The notes beneath the pieces were generated by a model. That model was not told the DNA's origin and did not search any database. It worked only from the letters and a program-made list of their open reading frames with translations. A stretch of DNA of 21,877 bases, taken from the NCBI GenBank assembly GCA_964507245.1, contig CAZDQC010000051.1, positions 1-21,877 on the forward strand. Reading direction: 5' to 3'. The DNA comes from GCA-2731375 sp964507245. GTDB lineage: Bacteria; Pseudomonadota; Alphaproteobacteria; GCA-2731375. Positions 15,163-21,877 of the stretch are shown here, in pieces (position 1 is the stretch's first letter; every line of letters starts with the position of its first letter). The translations under genes were made by a program, and so were the position numbers.

Positions 15163-16691
15163 TGGATCTGCGTGCTGCAGAAATTTCGGCCATCCTGAAG
15201 GAGCAGATCGCCAACTTCGGTATGGAAGCCGAGGTCTCGGAAGTTGGCCAAGTCCTGTCAGTCGGTGACGGCATTGCCCGAGTATATGGTCTGGACCAGG
15301 TCCAAGCCGGCGAAATGGTCGAATTCCCTGGTGGCATCAAGGGTATGGCTCTGAACTTGGAAAGCGACAATGTCGGCGTGGTGATTTTCGGCGACGACAG
15401 CGGTATTGCCGAAGGCGATACGGTGAAGCGGACAGGCGACATCGTGGACGTTCCCGTGGGCAAGGGCTTGCTGGGCCGTGTGGTGGACGCCCTAGGCAAT
15501 CCCATCGATGGCAAAGGACCCATTGAATCAGAAGAACGCCGTTTGGTTGAGGTGAAGGCACCCGGCATCATCCCACGTAAATCGGTACACGAACCAATGC
15601 AGACCGGCCTGAAGGCGCTAGACGCCCTAGTCCCCGTTGGCCGCGGCCAGCGCGAACTAATCATCGGTGACCGGCAAACAGGCAAAACGGCCGTCGCGAT
15701 CGATACCTTCATCAATCAAAAAGAAATAAATCGTGGCGACGATGAGTCCAAGAAACTGTATTGCATCTATGTCGCTGTCGGCCAAAAACGATCTTCGGTG
15801 GCGCAGATTGTAAAATCGCTAGAGGACAGCGGCGCCATGGAATATTCCATCGTCGTCGCCGCGACCGCGTCGGAACCCGCCCCACTGCAATTTTTAGCGC
15901 CCTACGCCGGCTGCACCATGGGCGAATATTTCCGAGACAACGGTATGCATGCGGTAATCGTCTATGACGATTTGACCAAGCAAGCCGTGGCCTACCGGCA
16001 AATGTCCTTGTTATTGCGCCGTCCGCCTGGGCGCGAAGCCTACCCAGGCGATGTGTTCTATCTACACTCCCGTTTACTGGAGCGGGCCGCAAAGATGAAC
16101 GACGACAATGGTCTTGGGTCCCTCACAGCGCTGCCTGTGATCGAGACCCAGGCCAATGATGTCTCGGCCTATATTCCCACTAATGTGATTTCAATCACGG
16201 ATGGTCAAATATTCTTAGAAACAGATCTGTTTTATAAGGGCGTCCGTCCCGCCATTAACGTCGGTCTGTCGGTGTCCCGCGTGGGTTCCGCTGCGCAGGT
16301 AAAGGCTATGAAAAAGGTCGCGGGCACTATCAAACTCGACTTGGCTCAATACCGGGAAATGGAAGCTTTTGCTCAATTCGGCTCGGACCTGGATGCCGCG
16401 ACCCAGCAATTGTTGAGCCGAGGAGTGCGTCTCACCGAGCTTTTAAAACAGGATCAATATGTCCCAATGGCCGTGGAAGAGCAGGTTGTTTCGATTTTTT
16501 CCGGCGTACGTGGCTACCTGGATGGCATAGAAGTGGATCAGATTGGCCGCTTCGAACAGGAACTCCTGAACGATATGCGTGACAACAAACCAGAAATCCT
16601 ATTATCCATCAGGAATTCAGGTGACATGTCAGACGACGTGGAAAAAGATTTGATGGCACATTTAGAAGAGTTCGCCAAGAAGTTCGCGTGA
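15162..16691 (+). CDS. atpA: F1F0 ATP synthase subunit alpha
   Basis: This 509-residue subunit is the non-catalytic nucleotide-binding subunit of the F1 hexamer (alpha3beta3) on the cytoplasmic face of the membrane. The Walker A loop is G169-D-R-Q-T-G-K-T176. The V-G-D-G-I-A-R-V-Y-G-L beta-barrel segment (34-44) and the S-V-S-R-V-G-S-A-A-Q arginine-finger region near residue 370 are intact. Length is standard. ATG 15162 shares a base with the atpH stop, and GGGG/GAG in the end of atpH provides the ribosome binding site. No unusual residue was seen. Confidence 0.98.
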   Translation: MDLRAAEISAILKEQIANFGMEAEVSEVGQVLSVGDGIARVYGLDQVQAGEMVEFPGGIKGMALNLESDNVGVVIFGDDSGIAEGDTVKRTGDIVDVPVGKGLLGRVVDALGNPIDGKGPIESEERRLVEVKAPGIIPRKSVHEPMQTGLKALDALVPVGRGQRELIIGDRQTGKTAVAIDTFINQKEINRGDDESKKLYCIYVAVGQKRSSVAQIVKSLEDSGAMEYSIVVAATASEPAPLQFLAPYAGCTMGEYFRDNGMHAVIVYDDLTKQAVAYRQMSLLLRRPPGREAYPGDVFYLHSRLLERAAKMNDDNGLGSLTALPVIETQANDVSAYIPTNVISITDGQIFLETDLFYKGVRPAINVGLSVSRVGSAAQVKAMKKVAGTIKLDLAQYREMEAFAQFGSDLDAATQQLLSRGVRLTELLKQDQYVPMAVEEQVVSIFSGVRGYLDGIEVDQIGRFEQELLNDMRDNKPEILLSIRNSGDMSDDVEKDLMAHLEEFAKKFA

Positions 16692-16743
16692 GTTTTTGAA
16701 AGTGCTTGCCTGATCGGCGAATAATTTTGGGGCGCCTCAATAA

Positions 16744-17640
16744 ATGGCCAACCTTAAAGAACTAAAAAACCGGATCACTTCTGTCACCTCGACGCAGAAG
16801 ATCACCAAGGCCATGCAAATGGTGGCAGCGGCCAAATTACGTCGCGCGCAAGAGGCGGCGGAAAATTCGCGGCCCTATGCCCAACGGATGGAACGAATGA
16901 TCGCCTCCGTCGCTTCCAATCTACCCAGCCTCGATGCGGCCCCCCCAATGGTCGTGGGCACGGGAAAAGATGACGTGCATTTATTGGTAGTAGTAACTGC
17001 CGAACGGGGCCTGTGTGGGGCATTTAATACCAATATTGTCCGTACCGTCCGCGCCAGGGCTCGGGAGTTGAAGGATAGCGGAAAGACGGTCAAACTGTTT
17101 TGTGTAGGCCGCAAGGGGCAAGAAAGTCTGCGCCGTGATATGGAAGACGACATTGTCGAATATGTTACACTGCGTGACGTCAAGCAGCTTTCATTCGCCG
17201 ATATTCGGCAGGTAGCCGAAAAAATATCGCAAATGTTTGCTGATGGCGAATTCGACGTATGTACAGTCTATTTCAATGCCTTCAAGTCCGTGATCAGCCA
17301 GGTCGTGACCGATCAGCAATTAATCCCCGTCAAGCTGCCAGACCCAGATGCCGAGGCTGATGAAGATTCGGTTGACCTAGGCGGCGCGATTTATGAGTAC
17401 GAGCCAGAAGAGAATGATTTACTAGGTGTCTTGGTACCCCGGAATATCTCTGTACAAATTTACCGCTCGCTGCTGGAAAGCAGCGCCGCCGAACAGGCCG
17501 CGCGCATGACTTCCATGGACAACGCGACGCGCAACGCCGGTGATATGATCGATGCGCTGACCCTGACCTACAACCGCACCCGTCAAGCCATCATCACCAA
17601 GGAATTGATTGAAATCGTATCAGGTGCCGAGGCACTCTAG
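16744..17640 (+). CDS. atpG: F1F0 ATP synthase subunit gamma
   Basis: This 298-residue subunit is the central rotor shaft. The N-terminal helix reads M-A-N-L-K-E-L-K-N-R-I-T-S-V and T-Q-K-I-T-K-A-M-Q-M-V-A-A-A-K-L-R-R. The C-terminal helix ends A-S/T-x-N-A...I-T-K-E-L-I-E-I-V-S-G-A-E-A-L, as is standard. The acidic loop near residues 199-220 (D-P-D-A-E-A-D-E-D-S) is longer than in E. coli but common in alphaproteobacteria. It starts 52 bases after atpA with only a weak purine run (GGGGCG, 16729-16734) before it, so its translation may be lower or coupled. Confidence 0.97.
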   Translation: MANLKELKNRITSVTSTQKITKAMQMVAAAKLRRAQEAAENSRPYAQRMERMIASVASNLPSLDAAPPMVVGTGKDDVHLLVVVTAERGLCGAFNTNIVRTVRARARELKDSGKTVKLFCVGRKGQESLRRDMEDDIVEYVTLRDVKQLSFADIRQVAEKISQMFADGEFDVCTVYFNAFKSVISQVVTDQQLIPVKLPDPDAEADEDSVDLGGAIYEYEPEENDLLGVLVPRNISVQIYRSLLESSAAEQAARMTSMDNATRNAGDMIDALTLTYNRTRQAIITKELIEIVSGAEAL

Positions 17641-17688
17641 CTCCACCTGGATCAAAATAGTGACAGTTAGACCAAGGGAAAATTGAAC

Positions 17689-19110
17689 ATGGCCAGCAAT
17701 CTCGTGGGAAAGGTTCACCAAGTCATCGGCGCTGTCGTCGATGTGCAGTTCGAGGACGAGCTACCAGCCATCCTCTCGGCTCTCGAAATCAAACAGGAAG
17801 ATCGCACCCTGGTCCTGGAAGTCGCTCAACATTTGGGTGAATCGTCGGTGCGAACCATAGCTATGGACACCACGGAAGGCTTAGTCCGTGGCCAGGAAGT
17901 GGTTGCAACGGGCGAGTCAATCTCCGTACCCGTGGGCGCGGCGACATTAGGCCGGATCATGAACGTGGTGGGGGAGGCCGTTGACGAACGCGGCCCCATC
18001 GCTAGGGACGAGACGCGGGGAATTCATCAACCGGCACCGGAATTCATCGAACAATCCACCGAAACGGAGATGCTGGCCACAGGCATCAAAGTAGTTGACA
18101 TGCTCGCCCCTTATGTGAAGGGCGGCAAGATCGGCTTGTTCGGTGGCGCAGGTGTTGGCAAAACCGTGATCATCATGGAATTGATCAACAACATCGCAAA
18201 CGCCCACGGCGGGTATTCGGTATTCGCCGGTGTGGGCGAGCGGACCCGAGAGGGGAACGACCTCTACCACGAAATGATCGAATCCGGCGTGATAAACCTG
18301 GACGGTGATGGCTCTAAGGCCTCGTTGGTATATGGCCAAATGAACGAACCACCCGGCGCCCGTGCCCGTGTCGGTCTAACCGGGCTGACCGTAGCTGAGC
18401 AGTTCCGTGATGAAGGCCGCGACGTTTTGTTCTTCGTCGACAACATTTTCCGTTTTACACAAGCAGGTTCGGAAGTTTCCGCCCTGTTGGGCCGCATGCC
18501 GTCCGCCGTGGGGTATCAGCCCACATTGGCGACGGACATGGGCACCTTGCAGGAGCGCATCACCACCACGACCAAGGGCTCCATCACCTCTGTTCAGGCG
18601 ATTTATGTGCCAGCGGACGACTTGACCGACCCGGCACCGGCGACTTCGTTTGCTCATTTGGATGCAACGACCGTGCTTTCTCGCGCCATTTCGGAAATGG
18701 GAATATATCCTGCCGTGGACCCGCTGGATTCCACATCCCGAATTTTGGATCCGCGCATTTTGGGTCAGGAACATTACGACACCGCCCGTGAGGTGCAGGC
18801 CATACTGCAACAATACAAAGCTCTGCAGGACATAATTGCAATTCTGGGTATGGACGAACTCTCGGAAGACGACCGCCTTACAGTTTCCCGCGCACGGAAG
18901 ATGCAACGCTTCCTCAGCCAGCCATTCCACGTAGCAGAAATCTTTACCAACACGCCGGGTGTCTTTGTCAGCGTGGAAGACACCATTCGCGGATTCCGCG
19001 AAATCTGCTCCGGTCAGCATGATGAATTACCCGAACAGGCCTTCCTGATGGTCGGCACAATCGAGGAAGCGGTCGAAAAGGCCAAAATGATGGCGGCGGA
19101 AGCGGCCTAG
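17689..19110 (+). CDS. atpD: F1F0 ATP synthase subunit beta (catalytic)
   Basis: This 473-residue subunit makes ATP in F1. Walker A is G152-G-A-G-V-G-K-T159, and G-E184-R-T-R-E-G-N carries the catalytic glutamate. The D-E-L-S-E-E-D lever motif reads D-E-L-S-E-D-D, a conservative change. ATG 17689 is preferred to a TTG six bases earlier because AAGGGA (17674-17679) then has a normal 9-base spacing. The gene lies 48 bases after atpG and 25 bases before atpC on the same strand. Confidence 0.98.
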   Translation: MASNLVGKVHQVIGAVVDVQFEDELPAILSALEIKQEDRTLVLEVAQHLGESSVRTIAMDTTEGLVRGQEVVATGESISVPVGAATLGRIMNVVGEAVDERGPIARDETRGIHQPAPEFIEQSTETEMLATGIKVVDMLAPYVKGGKIGLFGGAGVGKTVIIMELINNIANAHGGYSVFAGVGERTREGNDLYHEMIESGVINLDGDGSKASLVYGQMNEPPGARARVGLTGLTVAEQFRDEGRDVLFFVDNIFRFTQAGSEVSALLGRMPSAVGYQPTLATDMGTLQERITTTTKGSITSVQAIYVPADDLTDPAPATSFAHLDATTVLSRAISEMGIYPAVDPLDSTSRILDPRILGQEHYDTAREVQAILQQYKALQDIIAILGMDELSEDDRLTVSRARKMQRFLSQPFHVAEIFTNTPGVFVSVEDTIRGFREICSGQHDELPEQAFLMVGTIEEAVEKAKMMAAEAA

Positions 19111-19135
19111 GCTCGATTACGGAAGGTAATTTACC

Positions 19136-19537
19136 ATGGCGGAAAAGGTCGCATTCGAATTAGTCTCTCCAGACCGGTTGCTGATGTCGGTTGAGGCGGA
19201 TGCTGTTGCTATGCCAGGCATGGAGGGGGATTTTGGCGTGCTGCCGGGTCATGCGCCACTCATCTCTGCATTGCGCGCCGGAATAATTGCTGTCGAAGGC
19301 GGCAGTGAGGGCCCGGAACAGGTCTATATTGCAGGAGGCTTCGCCGAGGTCGCGGCCGAACGCTTGACTGTTTTGGCGGAAGAGGCGGTACCAGTGGATG
19401 ACATGGATCGCGCCGACATCGAACAGCGCATCCAGGAGGCCAATGACGAATTGGAAGGGGCCGAGGAAGGCGAGCAGCGTCGTCTAGCAGAAGGCAAGGC
19501 CCGCGTGTTGCAAGAAATGCTGGTCTCTGCCCGTTAG
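19136..19537 (+). CDS. atpC: F1F0 ATP synthase subunit epsilon
   Basis: This 133-residue subunit binds the rotor and can inhibit ATP hydrolysis. The N-terminal beta-sandwich shows F-E-L-V-S-P-D-R-L-L and M-P-G-M-E-G-D-F-G-V-L-P-G-H-A-P-L, the family signature, followed by G-G-F-A-E-V. The C-terminal part is a charged helical hairpin (residues about 90-133). GGAAGG (19121-19126) is the ribosome binding site, 9 bases before ATG. It is the last gene of the F1 operon. Confidence 0.97.
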   Translation: MAEKVAFELVSPDRLLMSVEADAVAMPGMEGDFGVLPGHAPLISALRAGIIAVEGGSEGPEQVYIAGGFAEVAAERLTVLAEEAVPVDDMDRADIEQRIQEANDELEGAEEGEQRRLAEGKARVLQEMLVSAR

Positions 19538-19564
19538 GATCCTAGGCCTAAACTAGGAATTAGT

Positions 19565-19595
19565 GTCCGCCTGGACAAGCCACAGCGGGCCTTTT
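19565..19595 (+). terminator. Candidate terminator of the F1 ATP synthase operon
   Basis: GTCCGC (19565-19570) pairs with GCGGGC (19585-19590) in a 6-bp stem with one G-T wobble, and CTTTT follows. The T-run is short (four T) and the loop is 14 bases, so it is a weak intrinsic terminator at best; read-through into the aminotransferase gene is possible. Confidence 0.4.
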
Positions 19596-19617
19596 CAGGT
19601 CCCGAGGTAGACGGATA

Positions 19618-20820
19618 ATGAGCATGAAATTGCGCCGGGGACGAAATTTCCTTCAAACGCCTGGGCCAACAAATATTCCTGGCCGGGTGCTACGCGCCAT
19701 GCATCAACCCGCTTGGGAATATTCCGGTCCCGATTTCGTCGCCCTGGCGCGACAATGCCTAATGGACATCAGGCCAATCTTCAAGACGGAAGGCGAAGTC
19801 TTCATCTATGCATCTAACGGCCACGGCGGCTGGGAAGCGGCCCTAACCAATATTCTAGCTCCCGGCGACAAGGTTTTGGTGCCAGAGACCGGCGTCTTTT
19901 CTTTTGCGTGGGCAGACATGGCACAAAACCTGGGCATCACGTTCGACACCATCAAAAACGACTGGCGCCACGCCATCGATCCCAACAAGGTGGAAGAGGC
20001 CTTGCTAGCCGATACAAAGGGAGAGTACCGCGCTGTTCTAATGATACACACCGAAACCGCCACAGGCGTAACCTCGGACGTGCAGGCCGTGCGACAGGCT
20101 ATGGACGCCGCCGGCCACCATGCCCTGCTGGTAGTGGATGTCATCGCCTCTCTGGCCTGCACCGACTTCCGCATGGATGAATGGGGCGTGGACGTGGCCG
20201 TGGGCGGAAGCCAAAAAGGACTGATGTGTCCCCCAGGGCTGGGTTTTAACGCCGTCAACGAGCGCGCCAAGGCAGCAGCATCGAACGCCGGCTCACCGCG
20301 CAGTTATTGGGACTGGCGGGCCCGTGAAATGAACACGCATCCAGAGGCTTACCGCTGGTTTGCCGGCACAGCGCCTGAGCATATGATATTTGGCCTGCGG
20401 GAAGCCCTGGACATGTTAGCCGAGGAAGGCCTGGAGCAAACCTTCGCCCGCCACCGCCGTCTGGCTGACGCCACCCGCGCCGCCGTGGCGGCCTGGAGTA
20501 TGGGAGGTGTCATGGAGATCAACGCCCTGATACCGGATCAGCGTGCCGAATCCATCACCACCATCCGCATGGGCGACAATTTCGACATCAAAACTTTCCA
20601 GCATATCCTACGGGAGAAATTCAATGTCGCAGTAGGCGGAGGTCTGGGATTGTTGATCAACAACTCCTTCCGCATCGGTCACATGGGCGACGTAAACGAG
20701 CCGATGATCCTGGGCACCCTGGGCAGCGTGGAAGCCACCTTTGATATCCTCAGCCTACCCTACGGCGACGGCGCCCTGCCGGCCGCCATTGCCTCCTTAG
20801 CCGAGGCGCATCGCGCATAG
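19618..20820 (+). CDS. Class V PLP aminotransferase, serine-glyoxylate aminotransferase-like
   Basis: This 400-residue protein begins with the family N-terminus N-F-L-Q-T-P-G-P-T-N-I-P. It has S-N-G-H-G-G-W-E-A (66-74) at the phosphate-binding loop and H-T-E-T-A-T-G (144-150). D174 (in L-V-V-D) should hold the pyridine nitrogen and K200 (in G-G-S-Q-K-G-L) should bind PLP. The layout is that of serine-glyoxylate and alanine-glyoxylate aminotransferases, which make glycine and hydroxypyruvate from serine and glyoxylate. In methylotrophs this is a serine-cycle step; elsewhere it serves glyoxylate or glycine metabolism. No other serine-cycle gene is visible here. It starts 80 bases after atpC with only a weak ribosome binding site (GGTAGACGGA). 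Confidence 0.87.
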   Translation: MSMKLRRGRNFLQTPGPTNIPGRVLRAMHQPAWEYSGPDFVALARQCLMDIRPIFKTEGEVFIYASNGHGGWEAALTNILAPGDKVLVPETGVFSFAWADMAQNLGITFDTIKNDWRHAIDPNKVEEALLADTKGEYRAVLMIHTETATGVTSDVQAVRQAMDAAGHHALLVVDVIASLACTDFRMDEWGVDVAVGGSQKGLMCPPGLGFNAVNERAKAAASNAGSPRSYWDWRAREMNTHPEAYRWFAGTAPEHMIFGLREALDMLAEEGLEQTFARHRRLADATRAAVAAWSMGGVMEINALIPDQRAESITTIRMGDNFDIKTFQHILREKFNVAVGGGLGLLINNSFRIGHMGDVNEPMILGTLGSVEATFDILSLPYGDGALPAAIASLAEAHRA

Positions 20821-20841
20821 TTTGTTGAGCGATACTATCGA

Positions 20842-21630
20842 TCATTGTCTGTCCAGAAAACTGATAAGCGCCGCGTTGAATGCTTCCGTCTGTTCGATAT
20901 TAGATAAATGTGCCGCCTGCTCCAAAACCACTAGTTGCGAATTGGGGATACGCTCTTTCATGGCCTGGGACGCAGAGACCGGCGTGCCGGTATCGTCTGC
21001 GCCAACGATTATTATGGTCGGAATATCGATATTTTGAAGCTGATCCAAATAATCCAGAGACTTGATGGCATGGCAGCAACCGATGAATCCAGCCGGTTCG
21101 GTTTCCAAGAATTGTTGTCGGATCGCATTCACCGAGGGTGGCTTTTCCGCTAGATAGGGCGCTGTGAACCATCGCTCCATCGTGCCATCTGCCAAGGGCT
21201 CCATGCCCTGTTCCGAAGCCGCGGCAATGCGTTCTTCCCATGCGGCCTTGCCCTCGGGCGGGATTTGCGAGGAGGTATCACAAAGGCTCAAGCTCATAAA
21301 CCGACCCGGTTCCCGCAAGGCGATGTTCTGGCCGATCATACCGCCCATAGACAGTCCTGCCCAATGCACTTCAGACAATCCAAGCCCGTCCATCAAGGCC
21401 ATGGCATCGTCGCCTAACATATCAAGGGTATATTCGCCTTTCGGCGCATCCGTTTTACCGTGGCCCCTAGTATCATAGCATAGCACCTGAAAACTCAAAG
21501 CTAAGGGTGGAAGTTGCGGTGCCCACATGATCTGGGAGGAACCTAGCGAATGGCTGACCACAACCGTGGGGGCGTCCTCCGGCCCGAACAATTCGTATTC
21601 GATATTGATTCCGTTGCCCAGGAAGTTCAT
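20842..21630 (-). CDS. Alpha/beta hydrolase, 3-oxoadipate enol-lactonase-like
   Basis: This 262-residue alpha/beta hydrolase has nucleophile S94 in G-L-S-M-G-G. The likely acid is D213 in G-A-D-D-T-G-T-P, and the likely base is H241 in A-A-H-L-S-N. The oxyanion segment is S-H-S-L-G-S (26-31) and D-T-R-G-H-G (53-58) follows the third strand, as in PcaD. PcaD hydrolyses beta-ketoadipate enol-lactone in aromatic breakdown. No other pca genes are in view, so another lactone or ester is equally possible. GGAG about 8 bases before ATG supports the start. It lies 27 bases downstream of the cupin gene on the same strand and is probably co-transcribed with it. It converges with the aminotransferase gene. 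Confidence 0.85.
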   Translation of the reverse strand: MNFLGNGINIEYELFGPEDAPTVVVSHSLGSSQIMWAPQLPPLALSFQVLCYDTRGHGKTDAPKGEYTLDMLGDDAMALMDGLGLSEVHWAGLSMGGMIGQNIALREPGRFMSLSLCDTSSQIPPEGKAAWEERIAAASEQGMEPLADGTMERWFTAPYLAEKPPSVNAIRQQFLETEPAGFIGCCHAIKSLDYLDQLQNIDIPTIIIVGADDTGTPVSASQAMKERIPNSQLVVLEQAAHLSNIEQTEAFNAALISFLDRQ

Positions 21631-21657
21631 GACAAATTCTCCATGCTCGCGCTCTGC

Positions 21658-21877
21658 CTACATTTTATCGGCGATCGGGTGCGCCTTCATTTCAACTTCA
21701 ATAAACACCAATTCCCCGTCACCCACATTGATTACATTGTGATTTACCCCCGCCTGACGATAGTAGGATTGTCCCCGAGTCAGTCTGGCCCGAACCTCAT
21801 TACCATCGGGTTCTATAATCAACAATTCACCATCCGTTTGCGGCACTACCACATAGTCCCATTGATGCACGTGTGGT
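21658..21877 (-). CDS. Small cupin-domain protein (5' end beyond the window)
   Basis: The frame runs off the right edge and ends at TAG 21660-21658. The visible 72 residues begin P-H-V-H-Q-W-D-Y-V-V-V-P, where H-x-H with the following barrel strand looks like a cupin metal-binding motif. G-Q-S-Y-Y-R and G-V-N-H-N-V-I-N follow, the second cupin motif with its histidine. Cupins bind a metal and act as small dioxygenases, isomerases or sensors. No specific function can be given. The GTG near the edge is internal and not a start, because the H-x-H precedes it. Confidence 0.7.
   Translation of the reverse strand, partial: PHVHQWDYVVVPQTDGELLIIEPDGNEVRARLTRGQSYYRQAGVNHNVINVGDGELVFIEVEMKAHPIADKM

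Noticed and set aside
15134..15715. 193-residue minus-strand frame inside atpA
   Set aside because: Serine/proline-rich shadow of the alpha subunit coding strand; no independent support.
18376..19020. 214-residue minus-strand frame inside atpD
   Set aside because: It is antisense to a highly conserved gene and has no recognisable features.
21868..21870. GTG as start of the cupin gene
   Set aside because: The frame stays open to the window edge and a histidine of the H-x-H motif lies before this codon.

Overview
The window looks like a chromosomal segment of an alphaproteobacterium, probably a Rhodospirillales-like lineage. The main evidence is the F1 ATP synthase operon in the order delta-alpha-gamma-beta-epsilon without F0 genes, which is the usual alphaproteobacterial split. 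Its delta subunit also begins with the lineage-typical V-S-A-E-G-S-V-V-T-G. The assignment is inferred from protein character, not from a marker-gene search.

Positions 1-9516 hold catabolic genes. They start with the last codons of a molybdenum hydroxylase large subunit (1-89), then a two-subunit family I CoA-transferase (120-1791). A convergent YrdC-domain gene (1814-2497, minus) follows. A TauD/TfdA dioxygenase (2563-3525), a hydantoinase/oxoprolinase pair hyuA-hyuB (3604-7957) and a zinc alcohol dehydrogenase (8431-9516) run on the plus strand. The HyuA protein carries an unusual 130-residue, proline-rich N-terminal extension.

Positions 9513-11423 (minus) form a compact four-gene nitrile hydratase-type operon, alpha - betaN - betaC - accessory/beta-like fusion, with every junction overlapping. 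The beta subunit is split into two proteins, as in thiocyanate hydrolase or three-subunit nitrile hydratases. The metal-contacting arginines are kept in the split beta halves but lost in the fusion protein. A perfect 19-bp palindrome sits in the spacer of its best candidate promoter. A luciferase-like flavin oxidoreductase (11631-12869) is transcribed divergently.

Positions 12892-13190 hold a decayed, internally deleted D-2-hydroxyacid dehydrogenase, directly followed by a family III (CaiB/BaiF) CoA-transferase (13193-14386). Positions 14602-19537 are the intact F1 ATP synthase operon. A serine-glyoxylate-type aminotransferase (19618-20820) comes next. On the minus strand at the right edge are an alpha/beta hydrolase resembling 3-oxoadipate enol-lactonase (20842-21630) and a truncated cupin gene (21658-21877).

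Together the left and middle parts suggest capacity to break down organic acids, N-heterocycles or cyclic amides, nitriles or thiocyanate, and sulfonate- or aryloxy-type compounds. No complete pathway can be read from this window alone. I found no rRNA, tRNA, CRISPR array, insertion sequence or phage gene.
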